Below, piece after piece: positions 1 to 10,670 of a stretch of DNA of 64,000 bases. Each line of letters starts with the position of its first letter. Within the stretch, counting starts at the first letter, position 1. Source of the DNA: Rhynchopus sp. YZ270_cl-10 (lineage: Eukaryota; Euglenozoa; Diplonemea; Diplonemida; Diplonemidae). The stretch spans positions 310,001-374,000 of the forward strand of contig OZ037880.1 in NCBI GenBank assembly GCA_964035575.1, read 5' to 3'. Under the pieces are notes generated by a model that saw nothing but the letters and a program-made list of their open reading frames with translations, had not been told where the DNA came from and searched no databases. Made by a program: the position numbers and the translations under genes.

Positions 1-1848
1 ATAAGATGATCCTAAGCCTCTCTAGTTTAGGGGGGGTGTTTTGTGTTATTTTTTCTTGGTTTTTTGGAAGGGTTTGGGAGGGGAAAAGGGGAGGGAGAGA
101 GATAAAAAAAAATAGGTGGACACATCATTTTTTTAAAAATACTTTTTAGAAGTAAAAGTTAATGGCTACTGAGAGAGGAGGAGGGGGGTTTTTTTATTAT
201 CCTTCGAAAAATGAGGATATAAAAAAAGGGGGTGCTGGGAGGGGGACTGGAAAATGATGAGAAGAATTCTTAAGACTCAACTCAAACTTTTTAAGAAGGG
301 AGATATGGGGTGTGTTGTTTCGTTTCGTGTCGCCCTTTTATTTTGTGACAATAAAAAAAAAAATTGAATATTTTCTTTTGTTTGATGAATTGAGTCGTGG
401 CGGATCTCCCCAAACAAAAAGAATTGCAAGAAGGGACCTAAAATAGTACTCCATTTCAGAACCCAACCCTTTTTTGGTTTTTTTTTTCGTTTACTTTTGT
501 GTAAAGGTTAGCAGGGTGCGACACCATTGTAAAATTTTTTTTCAAAAAAGAAAAGAAAAGAAAAAGAAAAAGAAAGAGGAAACCCTTTGTATTAATTTAT
601 CAGATGCCATTCGCAAAATAAAAAATCCAGTCCAGCTCACTTTGTTCCAACTCACACCCCTCAGTGAACATAAACTAGAATATTTTTTTAGCGAGAGACG
701 AGGAGACAAAAAACTCAAAAAAAAAATTATTGTAGCACGGAAGTACAAAGTACTCTGTACATCCATGTTGGAGGGAGAACACACAAAAAAAAGGGAAGGT
801 GGTTTAGTGACTACCCCAAACGGAGTCGTCTTTAAGGGGACAAAGTAAGAAGAATAGGGGGGTTTTTTTTAGAATGTGTTCAACCTCAAAAAACGCAAGT
901 TTAAAACAAAAAAGAACATTTAACACGGCGTACGAAAGCGCTTCGAGGAGTTTTTTGAGAAATTTTCAAAAAAAAAAAGCGCTTGAATTTTTAGGAAAAA
1001 GCGCTTTTTTTTCCTGAAGGGGTTTGTTAAGGGGGTTTAAGTCCACACTACAAGTGACCCAAACCAAATTTATCGAGTCGCCGATTTCCCGCTGTGGGCA
1101 TTTTTCTGACAAAAATTACGAACGCAGTGCCATTTTATGGCAACATTTTTAAGAAATGTTGTGTACCGTGGCTTCGCCAGGAACCTTTGGGTGCCATGAC
1201 CGCTGTTTACTGATAAGAAGGCTGACATCCACTGCGGCTTGTGGACGGCCACCTGCACCGGCCACGGAAGAGTACAATGTACATGCCTCCTGCATAACAG
1301 CCCGGTAGGAAGTGAGAAGGAGCGAATGTCGCTGATTCGGAGGAACTCTGACTGTGCTTGGGTAACATTCGTCTCTCTGCCGGAGGCTACGATTGCAGGG
1401 GGTTTTTTTTGGGACCATCCAACAGAAGTTTTTCAAAACTCAAAAATCCTGGCGGCGGGGCTGACCCCAACCAAAATATCAAAAAAATCATGAGAACAGG
1501 TACGCCTTACCAAAAACCCCACACAAAAAAAAAAAGCGCTTTTTTTTTTTCATCAAGCGAAAAGTGCTTTTTTTCCCCCCCGAAAAAAAAAACGCTTCAA
1601 GCGCTTTCGTACGCCGTGATTTAAAGGAGAAGTGTTGCCTGTACTTTGCCATACAGGAACCCGGCAAAAAAAAAAATCGTTTTTTTATTCTTTGCAATGC
1701 GTTCCACACCGAGGTGATAGATTGCCATGCCAAAATAAAATCGCCAAATTAGTCAATTTAACAATTTAGCAACCCCCCCGCATTTTTTTATTTTATCCTG
1801 TTTTTTTGGCAGCAGAACAAAAACATCGCGAAGAAAAAAAAAAAATAA
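1..1848. other. Intergenic region
   Basis: No gene is supported here. A partial hairpin repeat of the ACGAGAGG-type family occupies the first 30 bases. A 695-bp inverted-repeat element lies at 924-1618. The remainder is A/T-rich with many homopolymer runs, and the short open frames show no recognisable domain or codon pattern. Confidence 0.6.
924..1618. mobile_element. 695-bp non-autonomous inverted-repeat DNA element
   Basis: The ends are inverted repeats: CACGGCGTACGAAAGCGCTT at the left and its near-exact complement at the right, ending CGTACGCCGTG. The element is flanked by ATTTAA at 918-923 and again at 1619-1624, a good 6-bp target-site duplication. Shorter inverted AAAGCGCTTTT blocks repeat inside both ends. 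No transposase frame is visible, so it is a MITE-like passenger. An internal stretch near 1155-1185 (GTACCGTGGCTTCGCCAGG) recurs in reverse inside the element at 58078-58745. The superfamily is uncertain. Confidence 0.75.
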
Positions 1849-2577
1849 CTAGAGCTCCGTCTTTTCGTTGAGACCATACTCCGTTTGCACGAAGTCGTCA
1901 AAGTCGCTGGACTCCTGCTTGAAGAGATCGAGTGCCTGGAGCACCTGGGGGTCGACCTTGTCCTGAGAGAAAATAAATTAGATTCAAGAAAAAATTGTTT
2001 GGTTTTCGACGGGATAGCACTTGATCCTTACAAGAGACCGAAAGAGAAGGAGTGAGCTCTGCATTAGGAGACGAAAGCCTTTCCTTTATGGGAAAATCCA
2101 AAAAAAGCATACCTCCTCATCCGCAAACAGGAAGAAATCCATGTGGAGGAGCAGCAGCGAGCCGTTCTCGCCTTCGACACGGTCCTCGTCGGGGACGATG
2201 GTTGCCTTGGAGTGGCCGTGCTCGGCGTTCCATTTGTTGACCATATCGAGGTCTGCAAGGTAGGCCTTCGAGGAGTGGATGCCCGTACGCAGGGCAAGCG
2301 AGTTGTGCGTTCCGAAGTTGCTGTACACCGTCGCCCCTCCGAGGGGGAACTTCAGGATGTCACCACTCTCCTCTGTTGTTTTATGCCCATTCCCACTCAG
2401 AATGTTCTGCAGAAAGCCTCGCGTCAGAAACGCACGCTGCGTGTCCTCCCCGTATTGGTACATGTCCGCCTCTTCGGGCACCCCCTGCAGCGGGTGTTCG
2501 CTTACACGTGGCTCGCCCTGGTCTCCCTGCACAGTCATCACCACGCATGCGGTCAAAGTGAACATTGTGGACTTCAT
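1849..2577 (-). CDS. Putative secreted protein, two exons, unknown function
   Basis: Exon 1 is 2577-2113 and exon 2 is 1962-1849; the 150-bp intron has donor GTATGC and a pyrimidine-rich acceptor TTTTCTCTCAG. The spliced product is 192 residues. The first 18 residues (MKSTMFTLTACVVMTVQG) form a plausible signal peptide. The rest is polar, with an acidic patch before the splice junction (about residue 155) and a short acidic C-terminus ending EKTEL. I recognise no family. The start is supported by a pyrimidine tract of more than 40 bases ending CCCCTCAG at 2641-2642, 63 bases before the ATG, which fits a spliced-leader acceptor. Confidence 0.75.
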
Positions 2578-2834
2578 ATTGAAAAAAAAAAGGGGGGTAA
2601 AAGAGAGAGGGTTTTGTGTAAAAGGAAAGGAAAATAGTTTCTGAGGGGTAGGAGATGGGGGGAGAGAGAGAGAGAGAAAGAAGAGAAAAAAAATATCAAT
2701 TATTTATTTTGAAGAAATTTTCGCATAAAAAAATATAACAGAAATTTGAATACGACCTTTTTTGCACATCTATGTTTTTTTTTTTTTTGAAATACAAAGC
2801 ACTCTCACTCTGTACCTTGCGCAACCAATACACT

Positions 2835-2968
2835 GGGGGGACCCACAGCTGAGAATTAGCCGTGTCCCCGGTCCCCGGTCCCCGGTCCCGGTCCAGGTCC
2901 CAGTCCGGCTGAGAATAACCGGGTCCCCAGTCCCCGAGTCTTATTCTCAGCTGTGGAGGGACCCCTCT
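2835..2968. repeat. GC-rich inverted-repeat element
   Basis: GGGACCCACAGCTGAGAAT near 2838 faces TTATTCTCAGCTGTGG near 2940-2957, giving imperfect terminal inverted repeats. The centre is built of GGTCCCC subrepeats. The subrepeat core, including CCGGCTGAGAATAACCGGG, recurs at 16964-17040. It lies between two genes and has no coding capacity. Confidence 0.55.
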
Positions 2969-3043
2969 GAACCTCATCCGTTTTAAGGCTTATCTAACAA
3001 ACTGAACCTCCACCAACCCCTCCCCCTCCCCTTAACCCCACTT

Positions 3044-4093
3044 TTACAAATCCAGCAAATCCTCGAGATCATCACCGGACCCTTGGCGATCTGCAGTGTG
3101 CGGTGGGGGTGTATGGTGTTGTAGTGCATCGAGAAGAGAGAATGTGTTCTGTGGCGACATGGTGACGTGCTTGGGGTGTCCGCTGTCGGAGGGGGTGAGC
3201 GTGGCGGGGGTGAAGGGTGAGCGTGCGTCCCCTCCTCCTCCACCTACCCCATTGAGTGCAGGATCACCCGAATGTGATAACAACAATGCACCTAGGTCAC
3301 CAGAATCAGCTGCGTTAGGGACCCGAGCAGAGCTGAAAATCGCATTGCCTGCGTCGAACTGTCGGTGTCCCTGATACTGTGTGGTTTGTGTCTGCGTCCG
3401 CTGTGTTCCCATCAAACCATCCAATAGCGAGTCATCGTCATCGTCATCATCATCATCGTCACTGCTCATCTCTTCCTCCTCCTCTTCTTCGTCTGTGTCA
3501 ACCTCACCAGGCCCACCCCAAAGTTGTACCCCTTTTCCGACCTCACCCCGCAACTTCATTGCAAGAACAAAAACAACTATTACAGACAGCGTTGCAATCA
3601 AAATAACTGCCGTTTCATCCGAGCTTTTTGGTGTTGAAGAGGCAGGTGGGTTGTGTTCAGGGACTTCGGAGGAAGTGATGTTGAGCGTGCTCTCTGCGAG
3701 GAGCACTGCATCAAGGTGGTCCACAGCAGCCGAGCGCGCTGTGCTGTTTTGCACCCCAAGCAGGGTAACGGAAACGGCCCCCGGAGAGGAGAAGGTGAAC
3801 CCCACGAAAACAGCAGTACCGTTCACAACAGGCGCCACCAAAGAGCCCTCCCGCATATCAAACAGCGACAACCGCGACGGCACAAAGTCCAACGCAAAAG
3901 AAGGCTCGCTCAGCACAACAACGTAATCCCCAACAACACTGTCGCTCACATTAACCCGCAGGTCCCCCACGCTCTGGTACTGCACAGCGGTAGTGGGGAA
4001 AGCGGTCATCCAGGTAAGACTCATGTTGTCACGCCCTGTCGAGAACCCGACAAAAATACTAAAAAATGCGGTAAAAAGGGCGCATCGCCCCAT
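3044..4093 (-). CDS. Type I membrane protein with acidic cytoplasmic tail
   Basis: Single exon, 349 residues. An N-terminal signal peptide (about residues 1-20) is followed by an ectodomain of about 140 residues with several N-glycosylation sequons (NMS, NVS, NGT, NST, NIT). One membrane span (VILIATLSVIVVFVLAM, about residues 165-181) precedes a cytoplasmic tail. The tail begins with a basic stretch, then runs of Glu and about nine consecutive Asp (about residues 205-222), and ends DDLEDLLDL, an acidic-leucine motif of the sort seen in sorting or adaptor-binding tails. No known ectodomain fold is recognised. A CTTGTCAG acceptor-like site lies upstream. It could be a cargo or adhesion receptor, but that is inference. 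Confidence 0.75.
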   Translation of the reverse strand: MGRCALFTAFFSIFVGFSTGRDNMSLTWMTAFPTTAVQYQSVGDLRVNVSDSVVGDYVVVLSEPSFALDFVPSRLSLFDMREGSLVAPVVNGTAVFVGFTFSSPGAVSVTLLGVQNSTARSAAVDHLDAVLLAESTLNITSSEVPEHNPPASSTPKSSDETAVILIATLSVIVVFVLAMKLRGEVGKGVQLWGGPGEVDTDEEEEEEEMSSDDDDDDDDDDSLLDGLMGTQRTQTQTTQYQGHRQFDAGNAIFSSARVPNAADSGDLGALLLSHSGDPALNGVGGGGGDARSPFTPATLTPSDSGHPKHVTMSPQNTFSLLDALQHHTPPPHTADRQGSGDDLEDLLDL

Positions 4094-5191
4094 AGTGTAT
4101 TTGATGTGGTGTTATGGTTTGAGCTAGTTTGTGTACTGACAAGTTGAGGGGGTTTTTTTTATTAAATTGCGGGGAGAGAAAGTGATATCGGAAGTTGATA
4201 ACACACGCTTCTGCGGGCTGTCACACTCCTGGGTACTGGGGAACTGCAGAGAGGACATGGTCCGGAGGAACAAGACCCCGGAAGCTGCGCCGCGAGGGGA
4301 ATCCTGAGAGGGCCTCGTCACTTCATTTGGAATGCAATGTGACAGTATGTTTGACAACCTGTGCAGACATCTCGTTGGAAGCAGGGGTCACCTACAGACG
4401 GGCCATCTTCACCAAAGATAGGATTCGAAGAAGAAAAATAGGGCTTTTGAAGGGGTTTCTTGTGTAAATACAGTTTTTTTTTTCTTTGTTTGCTCTGACG
4501 ATGCAAATCAACGAGCAAAAGACAATCGGAAGTATCGAGCTGTTGGAACCGTGCAGTCAATTTGTCTTGACATCGGGGGTGGGGGGAAAAAAGAAAAGTT
4601 TGGTAAGATGAACCTAAGCCTCACTGAGTTGAATCACCTTGAAAATTGTAAGCTGATACCTCAATACTGTCTTCACTTTCTGCAAAAGAAGTTGAGCCTG
4701 ACTGAGGTGGAAAGCAAAAGCAGCTGCTTCCAGAAAAAAAAGCTGTTCTATTGTTGAACAAAAATCAGTCCATGCGTAGCACCAAGTAGATGGTGCATAC
4801 ACACAACCTACAAAAGAAGGTCTCCAAGCATGCTTAGACACCTTAAAAGACAGGGGATGGGAAAGGGAGAAGATGGGTGGTGGTGGTGATGTGGAAAACA
4901 TCAGTCATGCTGCTATTGTGGGCAGCAAACTAGCGCACAAAAAAAAAACTCTGTTTTTTGTGGTTGTACAAAACGATGTCTCCGTTTTTGCTCTGCTGGA
5001 AAGTAGAGCAAAAGGGAGATGTCGTGGGGGGTGAGGGAAAAGTATTTTTTTTTCTTTGAATTGTTGGAAGATGCTTCCGTGTCTGTTTTCTTGTTTTCGT
5101 ATTTTTTGTAGTTTCGAATTTCTTTTTTGAAATGTTTATTTGCAATTGACGTCATCACCAAAGTCATTGAGTGTGAGCTTCGACTCGTACC
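4094..5191. other. Intergenic region
   Basis: No gene is supported. It contains one recognisable hairpin repeat (4605-4640) and A/T-rich sequence. Small open frames here are lysine- and serine-rich products of base composition. Confidence 0.6.
4605..4640 (-). repeat. Dispersed hairpin repeat, family H1, diverged copy
   Basis: It keeps the AAGATGA and TCACCTT borders and the CTAAG arm, but the other arm has drifted (GAGTTGAA) so the inner stem is weakened. Confidence 0.5.
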
Positions 5192-5893
5192 TCACGGGGC
5201 GGGGACCCACTCATCCCTGACACAGACACCACAGGTAAGACCACCTGGTCCACGGCCAATGCAGCCGTTGGTGCGGCAAGAGCCCTCCCACTTACAGTAG
5301 TCGAGCAGCTCGCTTGCGTGGCAGTCAGTTGGGTTGTTGAAAGTGGCGCAGTCTGTGCTGGGACCTCTGTGCAGAACAAAGGCAGACCACTCAACAGGTC
5401 CGGGAGTGAAGAAGGTCTCCTGCTGTCCACTCAGGACAGGCTTCCTGAACGACGTCATGCGGTGGTTGGCACCTCCAGACACTCCTGTCACGAAGTCAGG
5501 TGCACAGCGTGTGCGTTCCCATCCGTGCAGTGCAAGGAACGCAGGCAGGCCTCCCCTCTCAGACTGGCACTGTGCACATTCGTAGATCAGAACGTACGCA
5601 TCACAGGTCTGTCCTGTTGGGGGACAGGCAAAGCGGATTGGAGAGTTCGCAGCCAAGGTGTGCAGGGGCACGTCCAGCAACCCACCACTCATGTGTGGTG
5701 GCACGTTCCTGAGCTCTGAACCTCGCACATCTAACCAGGCAGGTGCGCCGTCGTGAATCCACGTGATTGTGGCACCACCTGCAATGTTCTGAACAGCACC
5801 ACAACCAGTGTCTCTTCCTGAACAGAAGTCTGCTGCGCCATTGCTACAGAGGCACGCACCTAAGGAAAGCGCAGCTGCGAGGGTTGCGAGCAT
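5192..5893 (-). CDS. Secreted cysteine-rich protein, array copy 1 (most divergent)
   Basis: Single exon, 233 residues. A signal peptide (MLATLAAALSLGACLC) precedes a cysteine-rich secreted domain with many paired Cys residues, for example ECAQCQ and GLTCGVC. Conserved blocks shared with the other four copies are GGATITWIHDGAPAWLDV, HTLAANSPIR and CAPDFVTGVSGGANHRM. It differs at the mature N-terminus (SNGAADFCSGRDTGCGAVQ), has DYCKWEG where the others have DFCRWQG, and ends VPAP rather than VPAVPVP. I recognise no named family; an extracellular or surface role is inferred from the signal peptide and Cys content. It lies 940 bp from the next copy, against about 570 bp between the other copies, so it is the oldest split. 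Confidence 0.8.
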   Translation of the reverse strand: MLATLAAALSLGACLCSNGAADFCSGRDTGCGAVQNIAGGATITWIHDGAPAWLDVRGSELRNVPPHMSGGLLDVPLHTLAANSPIRFACPPTGQTCDAYVLIYECAQCQSERGGLPAFLALHGWERTRCAPDFVTGVSGGANHRMTSFRKPVLSGQQETFFTPGPVEWSAFVLHRGPSTDCATFNNPTDCHASELLDYCKWEGSCRTNGCIGRGPGGLTCGVCVRDEWVPAP

Positions 5894-6833
5894 TTTTGAA
5901 TAAAGTTGTGAACAAAACCTGGACGTTGTTGGGGGAGGAAAACGTTTAACCCATACACGAAAAGGACTGGGGGTGACAACCTTTTACTTTTCTCGAATTG
6001 GTAAAAATTATCCATTCTGGGGGGAAATTCACTTGCCCTCTACTCATGCCTGTTCAGAAATTCGTGTCTGACTTTATCCCACTCGCTTCGCTCATGAGAC
6101 ATAATGGTACTCGTTTCTGAAAGCCGCACTCGTGTGAGAGGAAAGGTGAATTGTTCTTTTGAATAAATAGCTATCTTTGCATCAACAATTGCCCAACCCC
6201 AGCCCCAGCCCCAGCCCCTGTTCTATACTCAATGTCTTTTTCGAAAGCAGTCAACAATTGTAGTTCAGGAGTCCCACATTGCCTTCTCTCAGTGCTGCCA
6301 TCCTACACTCACTGAGGTTAAGCATCCTAGTATTTGCTCTGCACTTTCTTAAGACATGAACACAGGTGGTGGAAGAACACTAGGGATGGCTACTGTGTCT
6401 AATCTCAACATTCATGTGAGCCAACATTCCATTTACGGACGTTGACAGAATGATGTGCAAAAATAAAAAAACAATCAACCAAAAAATGCTGAGGTTGCAA
6501 AAAAGAACAAGGTTTCAGTTTCGCTACATCTCAAGGATGCAGGATAAAAAACAATTTGAAAACCAAAAAAACACCTCTAAATTAAAACCCTAGGCCGACA
6601 CGGCCTCAGGAAAAGCAAGTGCTGAAACACAGCGGGAAGGGGTAAAAATGTTGTACATCAGGTAGGGTCGCGTCCTCTGCTGTCAAGTAGAGGGGCGAGA
6701 GGAGGAGTGGGGTATTTTGCATCTTGGCGAACACTGTTTGAATAGCACGCGTTCGACATTTGATTTTTTTCCTATTTGAACACCTTCGATGTGGACGTCC
6801 ACGTACTGCTCGCAAGCACCATGTAAATGGTCT
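5894..6833. other. Intergenic spacer between array copies 1 and 2
   Basis: This 940-bp spacer differs from the other array spacers and lacks the paired hairpin repeats they carry. It includes a short CCCCAG tandem run near 6195-6220. No gene is supported. Confidence 0.55.
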
Positions 6834-7541
6834 TTACGGAACAGGAACGGCGGGGACCCACTCATCCCTGACACAGACACCACAGGTAAGACCACCTGGT
6901 CCACGGCCAATGCAGTTGTTGGTGCGGCAAGATCCCTGCCACCTGCAGAAGTCAAGCAGCTCGTTGTCGTGGCAGTCAGTTGGGTTGTTGAAAGTGGCGC
7001 AGTCTGTGCTGGGACCTCTGTGCAGAACAAAGGCAGACCACTCAACAGGTCCGGGAGTGAAGAATGTCTCCTGCTGTCCACTCAGGACAGGCTTCCTGAA
7101 CGACGGCATGCGGTGGTTGGCACCTCCAGACACTCCAGTCACGAAGTCAGGTGCACAGCGTGTGCGTTCCCATCCGTGCAGTGCAAGGAACGCAGGCAGG
7201 CCTCCTCTCTCAGACTGGCACTGTGCACATTCGTAGATCAGAACGTACGCATCACAGGTCTTTCCTGTTGGGGGACAGGCATACCGGATTGGCGAGTTCG
7301 CAGCCAAGGTGTGAAGGGGCACGTCCAGCAACCCACCACTCATGTGTGGTGGCACGTTCCTGAGCTCTGAACCTCGCACATCTAACCAGGCAGGTGCGCC
7401 GTCGTGAATAAATGTGATTGTGGCACCACCTGCAATGTTCTGAACGGCACAGCCAGTGTCTCTTCCTGCACATTCACTTGCAATACCATTGTTACAGACA
7501 CACGCACCTAAGGAAAGCGCAGTTGCGAGGGTTGCAAGCAT
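6834..7541 (-). CDS. Secreted cysteine-rich protein, array copy 2
   Basis: Single exon, 235 residues, with signal peptide MLATLATALSLGACVC. It is almost identical to copies 3-5. It carries the variants ITFIHDG (Phe), PPTGKTC (Lys) and the private NHRMPSF (Pro), where copies 3-5 have NHRMTSF. The first two variants are shared with copy 4 but not copy 3. Function unknown; a secreted disulphide-rich protein is the safest description. Confidence 0.82.
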   Translation of the reverse strand: MLATLATALSLGACVCNNGIASECAGRDTGCAVQNIAGGATITFIHDGAPAWLDVRGSELRNVPPHMSGGLLDVPLHTLAANSPIRYACPPTGKTCDAYVLIYECAQCQSERGGLPAFLALHGWERTRCAPDFVTGVSGGANHRMPSFRKPVLSGQQETFFTPGPVEWSAFVLHRGPSTDCATFNNPTDCHDNELLDFCRWQGSCRTNNCIGRGPGGLTCGVCVRDEWVPAVPVP

Positions 7542-7757
7542 TTTTGGATAAAGTCAAGATGTATTATCTGGGGAAGAGTAGTGTGATGAAAGGAAGAATA
7601 CTAAAGATCAGTAAAACAAGGTGCAGTTTTTTTACCCTCCCCCAATTTTCTCTTCTCCCACAGACTCGCACTCGTAGGTGAAGCAAAAGGTTGGAAATGG
7701 AAAAAATCTTGGGACGGAAAACTCAGCATCGACGCTGAAAAAGAACGAAAAGTTGAT

Positions 7758-7790
7758 AAGATGCAGCGAAGCCTCTCGTGCTTCGTCACC
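7758..7790 (-). repeat. Hairpin repeat H1, array spacer copy
   Basis: Read on the minus strand, the stem is CGAAGC with GCTTCG around loop ACGAGAG. Most other copies have CTAAGC with GCTTAG, so this copy shows a compensatory pair change. The borders are GGTGA and CATCTT. Confidence 0.75.
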
Positions 7791-7806
7791 AAAAAAAAAA
7801 ACGTGA

Positions 7807-7837
7807 AAGATGAATGTGCCTCTCGTGCACCCACCTT
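7807..7837 (-). repeat. Hairpin repeat H1b, array spacer copy
   Basis: The stem is GTGC with GCAC around loop ACGAGAG, within the same AAGGTG and TCATCTT borders as H1. It sits 17 bases from an H1 copy, and this pairing recurs in each spacer. Confidence 0.75.
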
Positions 7838-8113
7838 AAAACGAACAGCATCGAAAACAGCGACGTGAAGGCGAGACACAGACTCAGAGAAGGTCTGGAT
7901 ACATTTCTGAACATTGTTTCTTTTGTACATTGTCTTTTCGGTGAACTGTTGGAGCAGTGTAACTGTGACTCACACAATATTCACCGTCCAGCGTATTCAT
8001 TTGTTTTGGGGGTGGGAGTTGCACATCACACACCACTGTAAAGGAGCATGTGGGAGTTGGGAGGGCGTGCTATTGTGTATTGTTTGCTTCAGTCTGTTCA
8101 CAGTGGTCATATC

Positions 8114-8821
8114 TTACGGAACAGGAACGGCGGGGACCCACTCATCCCTGACACAGACACCACAGGTAAGACCACCTGGTCCACGGCCAATGCAGTTGTT
8201 GGTGCGGCAAGATCCCTGCCACCTGCAGAAGTCGAGCAGCTCGTTGTCGTGGCAGTCAGTTGGGTTGTTGAAAGTGGCACAGTCTGTGCTGGGACCTCTG
8301 TGCAGAACAAAGGCAGACCACTCAACAGGTCCGGGAGTGAAGAAGGTCTCCTGCTGTCCACTCAGGACAGGCTTCCTGAACGACGTCATGCGGTGGTTGG
8401 CACCTCCAGACACTCCTGTCACGAAGTCAGGTGCACAGCGTGTGCGCTCCCATCCGTGCAGTGCAAGGAACGCAGGCAGGCCTCCCCTCTCAGACTGGCA
8501 CTGTGCACATTCGTAGATCAGAACGTACGCATCACAGGTCTGTCCTGTTGGGGGACAGGCATACCGGATTGGAGAGTTCGCAGCCAAGGTGTGCAGGGGC
8601 ACGTCCAGCAACCCACCACTCATGTGTGGTGGCACGTTCCTGAGCTCTGAACCTCGCACATCTAACCAGGCAGGTGCGCCGTCGTGAATCCACGTGATTG
8701 TGGCACCACCTGCAATGTTCTGAACGGCACAGCCAGTGTCTCTTCCTGCACATTCACTTGCAATACCATTGTTACAGACACACGCACCTAAGGAAAGCGC
8801 AGTTGCGAGGGTTGCAAGCAT
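8114..8821 (-). CDS. Secreted cysteine-rich protein, array copy 3
   Basis: Single exon, 235 residues, signal peptide MLATLATALSLGACVC. It carries the ITWIHDG (Trp), PPTGQTC (Gln) and NHRMTSF variants. The downstream spacer is collinear with those of copies 4 and 5, giving a repeat unit of 1277-1280 bp. Secreted, disulphide-rich, function unknown. Confidence 0.82.
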   Translation of the reverse strand: MLATLATALSLGACVCNNGIASECAGRDTGCAVQNIAGGATITWIHDGAPAWLDVRGSELRNVPPHMSGGLLDVPLHTLAANSPIRYACPPTGQTCDAYVLIYECAQCQSERGGLPAFLALHGWERTRCAPDFVTGVSGGANHRMTSFRKPVLSGQQETFFTPGPVEWSAFVLHRGPSTDCATFNNPTDCHDNELLDFCRWQGSCRTNNCIGRGPGGLTCGVCVRDEWVPAVPVP

Positions 8822-9038
8822 TTTTGGAGAAAGTCAAGGTGTATTATCTGGGGAAGAGTAGTGTGATGAACGGAAGAATACTAGAGAGAAGTAAAACAAG
8901 GTGCAGTTTTTTTTACCCTCCCCCGGTTTTCTCTTCTCCCACAGACTCGCACTCGTAGGTGAAGCAAAAGGTTGGAAATGGAAAAAATCTTGGAACGTAA
9001 AACTCAGCATCGACGCTGAAAAAGAACGAAAAGTTTAT

Positions 9039-9069
9039 AAGATGCAGCGAAGCCTCTCGTGCTTCGTCA
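9039..9069 (-). repeat. Hairpin repeat H1, array spacer copy
   Basis: The stem is CGAAGC with GCTTCG, as at 7758, preceded on the minus strand by CTGA rather than GGTGA. Confidence 0.7.
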
Positions 9070-9082
9070 GCTAAAAACTTGA

Positions 9083-9113
9083 AAGATGAATGTGCCTCTC
9101 GTGCACACACCTT
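9083..9113 (-). repeat. Hairpin repeat H1b, array spacer copy
   Basis: The stem is TGTGC with GCACA around loop ACGAGAG, 13 bases from the neighbouring H1 copy. Confidence 0.72.
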
Positions 9114-9390
9114 AAAACGAACAGCATCGAAAACAGCGCCGTGAAGGCGAGACACAGACTCAGAGAAGGTCTGGTGATACATTTCTGAACATTGTTTCTT
9201 TTGTACATCGTCTTTTCGGTGAACTGTTGGAGCAGTGTAACTGTGACTCAAACAATATGCACCGTCCGGCGTTTTCATTTTTTTGGGGGTGGGAGTTGCA
9301 CATCACACACCACTGTAAAGGAGCATGTGGGAGTTGGGAGGGCGTGCTATTGTGTATTGTTTGCTTCAGTCTGTTCACAGTGGTCATATC

Positions 9391-10098
9391 TTACGGAACA
9401 GGAACGGCGGGGACCCACTCATCCCTGACACAGACACCACAGGTAAGACCACCTGGTCCACGGCCAATGCAGTTGTTGGTGCGGCAAGATCCCTGCCACC
9501 TGCAGAAGTCGAGCAGCTCGTTGTCGTGGCAGTCAGTTGGGTTGTTGAAAGTGGCGCAGTCTGTGCTGGGACCTCTGTGCAGAACAAAGGCAGACCACTC
9601 AACAGGTCCGGGAGTGAAGAATGTCTCCTGCTGTCCACTCAGGACAGGCTTCCTGAACGACGTCATGCGGTGGTTGGCACCTCCAGACACTCCAGTCACG
9701 AAGTCAGGTGCACAGCGTGTGCGCTCCCATCCGTGCAGTGCAAGGAACGCAGGCAGGCCTCCCCTCTCAGACTGGCACTGTGCACATTCGTAGATCAGAA
9801 CGTACGCATCACAGGTCTTTCCTGTTGGGGGACAGGCATACCGGATTGGAGAGTTCGCAGCCAAGGTGTGAAGGGGCACGTCCAGCAGCCCACCACTCAT
9901 GTGTGGTGGCACGTTCCTGAGCTCTGAACCTCGCACATCTAACCAGGCAGGTGCGCCGTCGTGAATAAATGTAATTGTGGCACCACCTGCAATGTTCTGA
10001 ACAGCACAGCCGGTGTCTCTTCCTGCACATTCACTTGCAATACCATTGTTACAGACACACGCACCTAAGGAAAGCGCAGTTGCGAGGGTTGCAAGCAT
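9391..10098 (-). CDS. Secreted cysteine-rich protein, array copy 4
   Basis: Single exon, 235 residues, signal peptide MLATLATALSLGACVC. It has ITFIHDG (Phe) and PPTGKTC (Lys), shared with copy 2, but NHRMTSF as in copies 3 and 5. Upstream, ACTACTCTTCCCCAG ends 27 bases before the ATG, a clear spliced-leader acceptor candidate that is conserved in the array. Function unknown. Confidence 0.82.
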   Translation of the reverse strand: MLATLATALSLGACVCNNGIASECAGRDTGCAVQNIAGGATITFIHDGAPAWLDVRGSELRNVPPHMSGGLLDVPLHTLAANSPIRYACPPTGKTCDAYVLIYECAQCQSERGGLPAFLALHGWERTRCAPDFVTGVSGGANHRMTSFRKPVLSGQQETFFTPGPVEWSAFVLHRGPSTDCATFNNPTDCHDNELLDFCRWQGSCRTNNCIGRGPGGLTCGVCVRDEWVPAVPVP

Positions 10099-10317
10099 TT
10101 TTGGAGAAAGTCAAGGTGTATTATCTGGGGAAGAGTAGTGTGATGAACGGAATACTAAAGAGAAGTAAAACAAGGTGCAGTTTTTTTCCCTCCCCAATTT
10201 TCTCTTCTCCCACAGACCCACAGACTCGCACTCGTAGGTGAAGCAAAAGGTTGGAAATGGAAAAAATCTTGGGACGTAAAACTCAGCATCGACGCTGAAA
10301 AAGAACGAAAAGTTGAT

Positions 10318-10350
10318 AAGATGCAGCGAAGCCTCTCGTGCTTCGTCAGC
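10318..10350 (-). repeat. Hairpin repeat H1, array spacer copy
   Basis: The stem is CGAAGC with GCTTCG around loop ACGAGAG, at the same place in the repeat unit as the copies at 7758 and 9039. Confidence 0.72.
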
Positions 10351-10361
10351 TAAAAACTTGA

Positions 10362-10392
10362 AAGATGAATGTGCCTCTCGTGCACACATCTT
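10362..10392 (-). repeat. Hairpin repeat H1b, array spacer copy
   Basis: The stem is TGTGC with GCACA around loop ACGAGAG, paired with the adjacent H1 copy. Confidence 0.72.
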
Positions 10393-10670
10393 AAAACGAA
10401 CAGCATCGAAAACATCGCCGCGAAGGCGAGACACAGACTCAGAGAAGGTCTGGTGATACATTTCTGAACATTGTTTCTTTTGTACATTGTCTTTTCGGTG
10501 AACTGTTGGAGCAGTGTAACTGTGACTCAAACAATATTCACCGTCCAGCGTATTCATTTGTTTTGGGGGTGGGAGTTGCACATCACACACCACTGTAAAG
10601 GAGCATGTGGGAGTTGGGAGGGCGTGCTATTGTGTATTGTTTGCTTCAGTCTGTTCACAGTGGTCATATC

